Assembly (NCBI GenBank): GCA_964401705.1
Contig: CAYNZJ010000009.1
Coordinates: 1-32,818 of the forward strand
Direction: 5' to 3'
DNA: 32,818 nucleotides
From: 2-01-FULL-33-17 sp964401705
GTDB lineage: Bacteria; Patescibacteriota; Minisyncoccia; Phycocordibacterales; UBA9973
Shown: positions 5,984-13,903 of the stretch, one piece after another
Numbering within the stretch: the first letter of the stretch is position 1
Layout of the letters: the number at the start of each line of letters is the position of its first letter
Notes under the pieces: model-generated
Database searches by the model: none
What the model saw: only the letters and a program-made list of their open reading frames with translations
Told to the model about the DNA's origin: nothing
Position numbers and translations under genes: made by a program

Positions 5984-8287
5984 ATGTCATTTCTATCATC
6001 TATATTTGCTGACGAGTCAAAACAGTTCATAAATAAAGTAAAACCTATTGTTAATAGGATTAATTCACTTGAAGCTGAAATTGCAAAACTCACTAACCAA
6101 GAATTAGCCAATCAAACTTTTTTACTTAAAGAACGTCTAAACAAAGGCGAAACCCTTGATTCGTTATTACCTGTTGCTTATGCAACAGTTCGCGAGGCTT
6201 CCAAACGTGTTTTAGGTGAAAGACACTATGATGTTCAAATAATTGGGGGTATAGCGTTATATCAAGGTAACATTGCTGAAATGCGTACAGGTGAAGGTAA
6301 AACCTTGGTTGCAACATTACCAGCTTATTTACATGCTCTAACTGGTAAAGGCGTACATGTTGTTACAGCGAATGATTACCTCGCTCGTCGTGATGGAGCA
6401 TGGATGGGTCCTATATTTAGTTTGCTTGGGATAAGTTTATCGGTTATTAATAGTCAAAATATTTCTTATATTTATGACCCCACAGTCAAAAAAACTGATG
6501 CCCAAGATGATGCATCGGCTTATAAGGTTGATTATGATAATTTACGAACAATTTCAAGAAAGGAAGCATATAATGCAGACATAACTTATGGAACCAATAA
6601 TGAATATGGTTTTGATTATTTGAGAGATAATTTAGCAACTAATGTTGACAATGTGGTTCAGCGTGGGCATGTTTTTGCTTTGGTGGATGAAATTGATTCA
6701 ATTTTAATTGATGAAGCTCGAACTCCACTTATTATTTCAAATGAATCCTCGGATTCAGATGAGCTTTATACAATTTGTGCAAATATAGCCAAAACTTTAA
6801 CTATTGATGTTGATTATACTGTCGATGAAAAGCATAAATCAATTGCTTTGACTGATTCTGGAATTAACAAAACCGAACAGGCCTTAAAAATTGATAATAT
6901 CTATACAGAAAAAGGGATGAAATTTGTACACCATATTGAAAATGCTGTTAGAGCAAAAGCGTTGTATCTTATTGATCGGGATTATGTTGTTAAAGACAAA
7001 GAAGTCATAATTGTTGATACTTTTACTGGACGAATGCAACCAGGTCGTCGTTGGTCTAATGGTCTTCACCAAGCAATTGAAGCCAAAGAAAGAGTTATGA
7101 TTCAAAAAGAATCTAAAACCGTAGCTAGTATTACTTTTCAAAACTATTTCAGGTTTTATGATCGTGTAGCTGGAATGACCGGTACTGCAGAAACTTCAAG
7201 AGAAGAATTTCGAAAAGTTTATAATTTAGGAGTTATTGTTATTCCAACTCATCGAACAATTAATCGAAAAGATTTACCTGACCTAATTTATCAAACTGAA
7301 TTAGCTAAATTTAGAGCAATTGCAAAAACAGTTAAAGAAATACATAAAACTGGTCAACCAGTTCTTATTGGGACTGTTTCAATTGAAAAGAACGAAATAT
7401 TGTCTCAATATTTAAAAGCCGAAGGTGTCCCACATACAGCACTTAATGCTAAAAACCATGAAAGTGAAGGTGAGCTAATTGCTCTGGCTGGTAAAAGAGG
7501 GGCTGTAACAGTTGCTACTAACATGGCTGGACGTGGAGTTGATATTAAATTAGGTGGTGTACCCTTTAACCATGAAGCTCATAAAGAAATCACAAACCTT
7601 GGTGGATTATTTGTTATCGGTTCTGAACGGCATGAAGCTCGCAGAATAGACAATCAGCTTCGAGGACGTGCTGGTAGACAAGGGGATCCAGGTAAAACCC
7701 AATTTTTTGCATCACTTGAAGATGATCTAATGCGAGTTTTTGGTGGGGATAGACTAAAAGGCATAATGGCAAGGTTTAAATTCCCAGAAGATTTACCAAT
7801 TGAAAACACAATGGTCTCAAGAACATTAGAAACCGCTCAATCTAGAATTGAAGGTTTTCATTTTGATTCTCGAAAACAAACTTTAGAATTTGATGATGTT
7901 TTAAATTTCCAAAGAAAAAGCGTATATTCCAGAAGAAAAGCTATTCTTTTTGGAACACATCAAGAAATTGAAAGAGAATTAGAAATGCTTGTAAATGGGG
8001 TAGAGACTGACATTTTGAATATAATTGAAGAAAAGAAGAACCTTGTTGGTGAACAAAACTTTTACGAAACAATGCGTCGAATAATGCTATATAGTATTGA
8101 TATTCATTGGCAAGAGCATTTAGAATCAATGGATTATGCTAGATCATCAACATCTCTTCGGGCTTATGGCCAGAGAGAACCATTGGTTGAGTACAAAAAA
8201 GAAGGTTTAAGACTTTATAAAGATTTTGAATATGGAGTTACTAATTCTATTTTAGAACTAATAAGAACTATAAATATAGCTAAATAG
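5984..8287 (+). CDS. secA: Preprotein translocase ATPase SecA
   Basis: SecA is the motor that pushes unfolded precursors through the SecYEG channel using ATP. The 767-residue sequence shows Walker A (MRTGEGKT, about residue 98-105), Walker B (VDEIDSILIDEARTP, about 233-247), the TGTAETSREEF segment of motor/preprotein-binding domains, and the second helicase domain with TNMAGRGVDIKLGG and GRAGRQGDPG (about 562). The helical wing and scaffold follow. The sequence stops soon after the scaffold (YGVTNSILELIRTI), without the C-terminal linker and zinc-binding tail of longer SecA proteins. TAAAAT lies 6 bases before the ATG, again predicting a leaderless message. It serves the many signal-peptide proteins in this window. 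Confidence 0.96.
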   Translation: MSFLSSIFADESKQFINKVKPIVNRINSLEAEIAKLTNQELANQTFLLKERLNKGETLDSLLPVAYATVREASKRVLGERHYDVQIIGGIALYQGNIAEMRTGEGKTLVATLPAYLHALTGKGVHVVTANDYLARRDGAWMGPIFSLLGISLSVINSQNISYIYDPTVKKTDAQDDASAYKVDYDNLRTISRKEAYNADITYGTNNEYGFDYLRDNLATNVDNVVQRGHVFALVDEIDSILIDEARTPLIISNESSDSDELYTICANIAKTLTIDVDYTVDEKHKSIALTDSGINKTEQALKIDNIYTEKGMKFVHHIENAVRAKALYLIDRDYVVKDKEVIIVDTFTGRMQPGRRWSNGLHQAIEAKERVMIQKESKTVASITFQNYFRFYDRVAGMTGTAETSREEFRKVYNLGVIVIPTHRTINRKDLPDLIYQTELAKFRAIAKTVKEIHKTGQPVLIGTVSIEKNEILSQYLKAEGVPHTALNAKNHESEGELIALAGKRGAVTVATNMAGRGVDIKLGGVPFNHEAHKEITNLGGLFVIGSERHEARRIDNQLRGRAGRQGDPGKTQFFASLEDDLMRVFGGDRLKGIMARFKFPEDLPIENTMVSRTLETAQSRIEGFHFDSRKQTLEFDDVLNFQRKSVYSRRKAILFGTHQEIERELEMLVNGVETDILNIIEEKKNLVGEQNFYETMRRIMLYSIDIHWQEHLESMDYARSSTSLRAYGQREPLVEYKKEGLRLYKDFEYGVTNSILELIRTINIAK

Positions 8288-8422
8288 GTGGTTAAAGTCC
8301 TTATATAGTAGTAAAATTAGCCAATTTTGTTTGTTTTTGTCAAAAATCTCTAAAATTTGATAAAACCCTTGTTTTACAGTCTATATTTCGCCTTATTTTT
8401 AAAGCTTTGTCAAACCATTATT

Positions 8423-8455
8423 CCATAAAACCCTTATTTTGTAAGGGTTTTATGG
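8423..8455. terminator. Terminator-like hairpin downstream of secA
   Basis: CCATAAAACCCTTA and its perfect complement form a 14-bp stem with loop TTTTG. An outer pair (GTCAAACCAT at 8409-8418 with ATGGTTTGAC at 8452-8461) can form an alternative fold. The stem lacks a clean T-tract, so it may be a repeat as much as a terminator. The rest of 8288-8486 is AT-rich with no gene. Confidence 0.55.
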
Positions 8456-8486
8456 TTTGACGAATATAAAAAGTGTGGTCTAGCTA

Positions 8487-8515
8487 TTGACTTAATTTGC
8501 GATTTATGATAGTAT
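8487..8515 (+). promoter_or_regulatory. Promoter of the 8637 gene
   Basis: TTGACT (8487-8492) and TAGTAT (8510-8515) are separated by 17 bp. The predicted transcript begins near 8522 and has a long leader of about 115 bases, unusual for this genome. Confidence 0.65.
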
Positions 8516-8523
8516 ATAAGAGT

Positions 8524-8636
8524 AGAACCGCATGCATATATTGTAATACGGTTTTTTATTTACTAAAGAGATATCAATTTTTAGTAAATAGGTACATTAC
8601 AGTAATGATCCGTTTGGTGGAGCGTAACTACCATTT
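8524..8636 (+). promoter_or_regulatory. Structured 5' leader of the wall-hydrolase-like gene
   Basis: Three or four hairpins follow each other: AACCG...CGGTT followed by TTTTT (8526-8557), which looks like an early terminator; a long stem TATTTACTAAA with TTTAGTAAATA (to about 8591); CATTAC/GTAATG; and GGTGG/CTACC just before the ATG. The order terminator-like hairpin, then stable stem, then a stem next to the start is what a riboswitch or attenuator would look like. It does not match any riboswitch class I can recall. Confidence 0.4.
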
Positions 8637-9275
8637 ATGTATAAAACAATAAAAAATGCACTATTTGGTGCAGTTATTATGCCAACAATACTTGCGAGTA
8701 CTATTAGTATTAACCCCGCAAATATTGATATAAAACTGCCATCAGAAAATAACAACCCTATTCAACAATTAATAGGTGGTATAGAAGACAATAAAATAGA
8801 TCAAGCCCAAATTGACCGTGAAGAAAAAGCAGCCAAGATTGACGCTTATTATTCTAAAAAGAATATGAAATTAGCTGGTCATGGTATGGGAATGGTAATA
8901 GCATCTGAAAAATATGGTTTAGACCCATATGTGATGGCGGCTATTGCTACTAAAGAAACTACAGGTGGTAACTTTGCTTGTCCTGTAACTGCTAAGCGTA
9001 CCGGGGACATTCGTTATACTTATAACGTTTTCGGTTGGGGTTCATGTAAAATTAAATTTGAATCATATGAAGAAGGTTTTGAAACAATTGCTAAAAACCT
9101 TACTGGTAATAACAAAGCTACAGCGAAGTATTACCACGGTAAAGATACAATTAGTATTTTAGAATCATATAACCCTCGCCATGTTGTTGCTGACTATCCG
9201 GAACAAATTATGGCTATCATGAAAACAATTGAAAATACTCAAGTTACTGATACAAAAGAACTTGCTGTAAAATAA
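8637..9275 (+). CDS. Secreted lysozyme/transglycosylase-like protein
   Basis: The 212-residue protein has an N-terminal signal sequence (MYKTIKNALFGAVIMPTILAST), an acidic linker (about 45-75), and a C-terminal domain (about 80-200) with the signature of small secreted peptidoglycan hydrolases: HGMGMVIASEKYGLDPYVMAAIATKETTGGN, where the glutamate in ATKETTGG is at the catalytic position, then VFGWGSCKIKF and YEEGFETIAKNL. It would be exported by Sec and could remodel the cell's own wall or act on a host cell. It has its own promoter, a structured leader and a strong terminator, so it is a single-gene unit. The fold assignment is from motif pattern. Confidence 0.6.
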   Translation: MYKTIKNALFGAVIMPTILASTISINPANIDIKLPSENNNPIQQLIGGIEDNKIDQAQIDREEKAAKIDAYYSKKNMKLAGHGMGMVIASEKYGLDPYVMAAIATKETTGGNFACPVTAKRTGDIRYTYNVFGWGSCKIKFESYEEGFETIAKNLTGNNKATAKYYHGKDTISILESYNPRHVVADYPEQIMAIMKTIENTQVTDTKELAVK

Positions 9276-9277
9276 AA

Positions 9278-9317
9278 CAAAAAGAGCGCGGGGCTATAGC
9301 CCCGCGCTCTTTTTGTT
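9278..9317. terminator. Bidirectional terminator between 8637 gene and dnaE
   Basis: This is a perfect 20-bp palindrome (ACAAAAAGAGCGCGGGGCTA and complement) with T-runs on both strands, placed between two converging genes. It reaches into the dnaE stop codon. Confidence 0.88.
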
Positions 9318-12300
9318 ATTCAGTTAGTAGTTTAATATTTTCTAATGCAATTGATTTTTCATCATTTCTTATATTAATCTTTCCTTTTATTGCAATACAA
9401 TTTTCTTTAACTAATAGATTAGATACATCTTTATATGTCCTAGGGAACACCGCCAGTTCAATTGTCCCTGTAAAATCAGACATTTTTATAATTGCCATAT
9501 GATCACCGGCTTTGGTGTATACGTCTCTTATGTCTGTTATGATACCAGCACAAATTACTATATCATTTTGTTTACCATCTTCTTTTATTTTTATTATTGG
9601 TTTCCCAAGTTTTTCAATTTTTTCACGGTATTTATCCAGTGGGTGTCCTGTAATATAAAGACCTAATAAATCCTTTTCATTTTGGAGCATTTCATTTTTA
9701 GACATCGGGTCTGATTCTTTTAGATTAAGTCCATTATTTTGCTTCATAAATGAATCCCCAAATAAAGATGGACCAACAGGAGCTTCAATTTTGTGGAGTT
9801 TCTTATTGTAGTCTAAAACTATTTCAGTATTAGCTAATAATTTACCACGTTCCCCAAATGAGTCCATTGCTCCACATTTTACCAATGCTTCGTAAGACTT
9901 TTTATTAAAATTTTTATGATTTATTCTAGACAAGAAATCTTCCAAGTTTTTATAAAGATTATTGTTTTTTCGTTCAGCTATTATAGCGTCAGCAATATCA
10001 ACCCCTAGATTTTTTATAGTATAAAGACCAAATCGAATTGTTCGATTTGTTTCGTGGTTACTACCATTAACAACTGTAAATCCACCAAAACTAGCATTAA
10101 CATCCGGTGGCAGTACTGTAATACCCATTCTTTTAGATTCTTCAATAATTTCAGATATTTTATCTACATCTCCAGATTCAGCAGTTAAGATAGCGCACAT
10201 ATATTCAACAGGGTAGTTAGCTTTCATATATGCTGTTTGATAAGCTACACGGCCATAACTAGCCGCATGAGCCTTGTTGAACCCATATGCAGCAAAAGGC
10301 TCAATTAGTTTCCATAATTCATTTGCCTTTTTTTCGTTCAAACCATGTTCCTTAAACCCAGTTAAAAGTTTTTCTTTTTGTTCTTCCATTTCTTTTGGGA
10401 TTTTTTTACCCATAGCTTTACGGAGTTTGTCAGCTTCAAGCCAACTATATCCAGCTAGCTCAATGGAAATCATCATCACATCATCTTGGTATGTAATAAC
10501 CCCAAAAGATTGATCCAAAATATTTTTCATTCTTGGATCAAGATATTTTATTTTTGAGTTGTCGTGTTTTCGGGTAATATATTCGGGAATCATTTCTAGC
10601 GGTCCTGGACGGTATAGTGCTACCATTGCATTAATATCAAAAATAGTTGTTGGGCGAAGTTGTTTTAAATAAGATGTCATCCCAGATCCATTAAGCTGGA
10701 AAAGACCCATCGTTTCTCCTCGGGACAGCATTTCAAAAGTCTTTGGGTTATCAAGTGGGATTTTATCAATATCGATATCAATTTTGTGGATCGTTTTAAC
10801 TAAACTAATTGCATCAGCTAATATTGATAAGTTTCGAATACCTAAAAAGTCGAATTTAGGAAGCCCAACTTCTTCAACATAATGCATATCATACTGGGTG
10901 ATAATATCGCCTCCTTTTGGGTCTAGTTGAATTGGTACAAAATCTGTAAGTGGACTAGGGGCAATAACAACTCCCGCTGCATGGACTGACACATGGCGGA
11001 CACAGCCTTCCATTTTTTTAGCAAGGTCAATTATTTTTTTTGTGTCAGCATCTTTATTGTATAGATCTTTTAATTCAGGGACAATCTCCATTGCATGGTC
11101 AATTGTCATAGGGAATCCTTGCGACCCCAGTGGTATAAGGCTTGAGATTTTATCACCTGTGGCATAAGGATAGCCCAGTGCCCGAGCAACATCACGGACG
11201 GATCCTTTGGCCATCATTGTTCCAAATGTTCCAATTTGAGCAACTCTATCTTCACCATATTTACGTTTGGCATAAGCGATAACTTCCAGTCGGCGATTAT
11301 CGGCATAGTCCATATCAATATCTGGTAGTGATGGACGCTCAGGGTTTAAGAATCGCTCAAAAGGGAGTTTGTATACTAGTGGATCAACATTTGTAATTTT
11401 AAGTAGGTATGTTGTTAGTGAGCCCGCAACTGAACCTCGAATATTTGTTAAGATTCCATTTTCATGAGCAAATTTTAATAAGTCTCCCACAACTAAAAAA
11501 TATCCAGCGTAGCCTTTTTGTTTAATAACACTTAATTCGTATTCTAATCTTTTTGTATAAATTTCATCTTGAGGTAATTCTCGAAAAGCAAAACCAAGAT
11601 ATGCTAATTCACGTAATTTTTCATCGGGAGTTTTACCATCTTCGATAATATATTCTGGGAAATGCGGGACATCAAGCTCGATTTCATAATCTTCAATTCG
11701 GTCGTTAACCAACATGGTGTTTTCAACTTCTTGGATTGAATCATAAAAGTATTCTTTAGCTTTCATTTCACCAATTAAAGAAAAATCATCATCACTAAAT
11801 TCAAATTTAGTGGCATCTTTTGCATCAGCCCCAGTATTGATCATTAAAAGAGTTTTGTGAGCTTCATGGTCATCATGACAAGCGTAATGAGAATCTTGAG
11901 TCGCTACTGCTGGTATACCAAATTCTTTAGCAAGCTCTTTTAGTTTATCACGCAATAATTTATCATTTTCAATATGGGCGTGAGCTTGGATTTCTATAAA
12001 ATAGTTCTCTTTCCCAAAAATTTCTTGATGTTCACGGACTAATTCTCGAGCTCGGTCCATATTGCCAGCAAGTACAGCTTTGGAAAGTTTACCACCCATA
12101 CATGCGGAAAGAGCAACTAATCCATCGGCATGTTCACGAAGTAAATCACTATCAACTCGAGGTTTGTAATAATAACCCTCAAGATTAGCTTTGGTAACAA
12201 TTTTTATTAAATTTTTGTAACCTTTTAGATTTCGAGCAAGCAATATCAGGTGGTATCTCTTATTATCAATTCCAGGTTCTTTGTCGAACCGGCTACGTTC

Positions 12301-12519
12301 GGCAACGTAGACTTCACAACCAATTATTGGTTTGATACCAGCTTTTTTACAGGCTTTATAAAACTCAATAGCTCCGTGCATGTTACCATGGTCAGTTAAT
12401 GCAATTGCGGGCATATTGTTGTCTTTAGCAATGCGAACAATGTCTGGGATTTTGGATAATCCATCAAGTAGGGAATAATGACTATGAGTATGTAGATGGA
12501 TAAATTTAGACATTTCCAT
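9316..12519 (-). CDS. dnaE: DNA polymerase III alpha subunit
   Basis: This is the replicative polymerase of the chromosome. The 1067-residue protein begins with a PHP domain whose metal-binding histidines look intact (FIHLHTHSHYSLLDG, residues 6-20; LTDHGNMHG), followed by the polymerase palm with the catalytic aspartates in LPDIDMDYADNRR (about 395) and ITYQDDVMMI (about 676). A helix-hairpin-helix region and a C-terminal OB-fold domain (about 970-1060, VICAGIITDIR...DFTGTIELAVFP) follow. The intact PHP motif suggests it may carry its own proofreading, as in bacteria without a separate epsilon subunit; that is inference. TAATAT lies 6 bases before the ATG at 12519, supporting that start over the ATG two codons later. 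It is somewhat shorter than the E. coli protein. Confidence 0.96.
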   Translation of the reverse strand: MEMSKFIHLHTHSHYSLLDGLSKIPDIVRIAKDNNMPAIALTDHGNMHGAIEFYKACKKAGIKPIIGCEVYVAERSRFDKEPGIDNKRYHLILLARNLKGYKNLIKIVTKANLEGYYYKPRVDSDLLREHADGLVALSACMGGKLSKAVLAGNMDRARELVREHQEIFGKENYFIEIQAHAHIENDKLLRDKLKELAKEFGIPAVATQDSHYACHDDHEAHKTLLMINTGADAKDATKFEFSDDDFSLIGEMKAKEYFYDSIQEVENTMLVNDRIEDYEIELDVPHFPEYIIEDGKTPDEKLRELAYLGFAFRELPQDEIYTKRLEYELSVIKQKGYAGYFLVVGDLLKFAHENGILTNIRGSVAGSLTTYLLKITNVDPLVYKLPFERFLNPERPSLPDIDMDYADNRRLEVIAYAKRKYGEDRVAQIGTFGTMMAKGSVRDVARALGYPYATGDKISSLIPLGSQGFPMTIDHAMEIVPELKDLYNKDADTKKIIDLAKKMEGCVRHVSVHAAGVVIAPSPLTDFVPIQLDPKGGDIITQYDMHYVEEVGLPKFDFLGIRNLSILADAISLVKTIHKIDIDIDKIPLDNPKTFEMLSRGETMGLFQLNGSGMTSYLKQLRPTTIFDINAMVALYRPGPLEMIPEYITRKHDNSKIKYLDPRMKNILDQSFGVITYQDDVMMISIELAGYSWLEADKLRKAMGKKIPKEMEEQKEKLLTGFKEHGLNEKKANELWKLIEPFAAYGFNKAHAASYGRVAYQTAYMKANYPVEYMCAILTAESGDVDKISEIIEESKRMGITVLPPDVNASFGGFTVVNGSNHETNRTIRFGLYTIKNLGVDIADAIIAERKNNNLYKNLEDFLSRINHKNFNKKSYEALVKCGAMDSFGERGKLLANTEIVLDYNKKLHKIEAPVGPSLFGDSFMKQNNGLNLKESDPMSKNEMLQNEKDLLGLYITGHPLDKYREKIEKLGKPIIKIKEDGKQNDIVICAGIITDIRDVYTKAGDHMAIIKMSDFTGTIELAVFPRTYKDVSNLLVKENCIAIKGKINIRNDEKSIALENIKLLTE

Positions 12520-12578
12520 ATAGTGATATTAGCATATTTTAGGCTTATTCCTAAACCCTTTTTAGGGCTTTTTAGCTA

Positions 12579-12607
12579 TTGACTAAATACTATTTTTATG
12601 ATACAAT
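12579..12607 (+). promoter_or_regulatory. Promoter of the 12624 gene
   Basis: TTGACT (12579-12584) and TACAAT (12602-12607) are 17 bp apart. The predicted start is about 10 bases before the ATG, leaving no room for a normal ribosome binding site. Confidence 0.75.
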
Positions 12608-12623
12608 ACGTGTAATTAAAAAA

Positions 12624-13103
12624 ATGAAAAAAGTATTATTAAGCCTAGCGCTATTCGCTAGTTGGGTTACCTTTGCCCAAACAGAAACTAAGGAGGTCGA
12701 GGCCTACACTACCTATCTTGTAGGTAAGGCAATAAAAATTGAAATTCCTACCACAAAAAAAATCATCTTGTTTGGAGTATCTGTAAATAATCCAGATAAA
12801 GGTGTTTGGTATTTGTTGGATAACAGAGAAGGTATGTTCGACTCTATCCAGAAATCTTTGACTAAAGGGGACACTATCATTTTACGAGGCGGTGATTTAC
12901 CTCCATTCCAAACCTTTACCAAAAAGCAATGGAAAGCAATGAAGAAAAAAGACAAACAGGTATTTGTAAAGCTTCAAAATATGAAGTTAAAGAAAGTACC
13001 TTTTGTTACACTCGCATCTTTTGAAAGAAAGAAAAAAGGTGTACCTTTTTACACAAACACCACTAATCAGTCTTCGGGTTCGAAAACTGGGCCACCGAGG
13101 TAG
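12624..13103 (+). CDS. Small secreted protein of Bacteroidota style
   Basis: The 159-residue protein starts with a textbook signal peptide ending in AQ (MKKVLLSLALFASWVTFAQ), a form typical of Bacteroidota. I chose this ATG rather than one 45 bases upstream because that one lies inside the -35 box. The mature part has a lysine-rich, beta-strand-like pattern (YLVGKAIKIEIPTTKKIILFGVSV; GDTIILRGGDLPPF) and a flexible Ser/Gly/Pro tail. I do not recognise the family. It stands alone on the plus strand between minus-strand genes, with its own promoter and terminator, as an inserted cassette would. Horizontal acquisition is inference; function is unknown. Confidence 0.7.
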   Translation: MKKVLLSLALFASWVTFAQTETKEVEAYTTYLVGKAIKIEIPTTKKIILFGVSVNNPDKGVWYLLDNREGMFDSIQKSLTKGDTIILRGGDLPPFQTFTKKQWKAMKKKDKQVFVKLQNMKLKKVPFVTLASFERKKKGVPFYTNTTNQSSGSKTGPPR

Positions 13104-13129
13104 CAATACCAAAGTGGAAAAATCTTTAA

Positions 13130-13157
13130 GGCAGTCAGCAGTGACTGTCTTTTTTTA
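13130..13157 (+). terminator. Terminator of the 12624 gene
   Basis: GGCAGTCA pairs with TGACTGTC across GCAG and is followed by eight T. It touches the stop codon of the converging rsmE gene. Confidence 0.8.
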
Positions 13158-13898
13158 TTGCATAGCTAAATAGCACGCAATGATACCGGCGGTTTCCCCG
13201 CGCAGTGTCAGGTTCCCCAAATTTTTAATTTCAATTTTATTTCCTGCCTTGCCGGCCGGCAGGTCTTTAGCTAATTGGATTTCTTGATCAGTAAATCCAC
13301 CTTCAGGCCCAATGTAAATACTCACTGACTTTTCATCATTTTGTTTTTCCCACAGGTCCGACCTGTGGTAAAAAGGTGTACCAGTGATATCAAAAAGTAT
13401 TTTTGTTTCTGACGTATCATTTAAAATAGCATCACTAAAATTAGTTATATCTCCAATTTCTATAATTGTATTTCTACCTGATAATTCACTGGCTTCACGA
13501 GCGATTTTTTCTAATCTTTCAAAATTAAGTCCAGTTTTAACGGTCCTGTTTGTTATCATTGGTACAATTTTATGAATCCCAATTTCGCTAGCTTTTTGCA
13601 AAACTAATTCAAAATTTTCTTTCTTTAAAATTGCCATATATAGTGTGACAAATTTTTTAGAATCCACATTTTTATTTTCTTGTATAATTTTTTCTTTAAT
13701 ATCTAACTCAATATAATTTGGTTTGATATTTTTAATACTACACAGGATTTCTATTTGATCTATACCAATTATAGTGCAGTCCTCACCAACACGCATTTTC
13801 AAAACATCTTTAATTTGATGGATCAAACCAGATTCTGTAATTTTCAAAGTATTATTTGTTTTTTGATATTTGGTTATAAACCTATGGATTTTTTTCAT
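13155..13898 (-). CDS. rsmE: 16S rRNA m3U1498 methyltransferase RsmE
   Basis: RsmE methylates N3 of U1498 in 16S rRNA using SAM. The 247-residue sequence has the N-terminal PUA-like part (MKKIHRFI...VLKMRVGEDCTIIG) and the C-terminal SPOUT knot with KASEIGIHKIVPMITNRT, YIGPEGGFTDQEI and LGNLTLRGETAGI, the SAM-binding signature (usually LRxETA). Two short palindromes lie in frame inside the gene. One encodes YHRSDLW near residue 178-184, the other DLPAGKAGN near 213-221. Both peptides fall in places where relatives have loops, so the enzyme is probably still active. The start codon is 5 bases from the stop of the aminopeptidase gene, suggesting the two are one operon. Confidence 0.9.
   Translation of the reverse strand: MKKIHRFITKYQKTNNTLKITESGLIHQIKDVLKMRVGEDCTIIGIDQIEILCSIKNIKPNYIELDIKEKIIQENKNVDSKKFVTLYMAILKKENFELVLQKASEIGIHKIVPMITNRTVKTGLNFERLEKIAREASELSGRNTIIEIGDITNFSDAILNDTSETKILFDITGTPFYHRSDLWEKQNDEKSVSIYIGPEGGFTDQEIQLAKDLPAGKAGNKIEIKNLGNLTLRGETAGIIACYLAMQ
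13243..13263. repeat. Palindrome inserted in rsmE coding sequence
   Basis: The block runs CCTGCCTTGCC then GGCCGGCAGG, so its ends pair (CCTGCC/GGCAGG and GCCGGCCGGC). On the coding strand it supplies the residues LPAGKAG. Its GC content is far above its surroundings. It looks like a short dispersed palindrome tolerated in a protein loop. Confidence 0.6.
13350..13368. repeat. Second in-frame palindrome in rsmE
   Basis: CCACAGGT and ACCTGTGG pair perfectly around CCG. On the coding strand it encodes HRSDLW, between strand residues ILFDITGTPF and the IGPEGG motif. The location and form match the other rsmE palindrome. Confidence 0.5.
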
Positions 13899-13903
13899 AT
13901 TAT

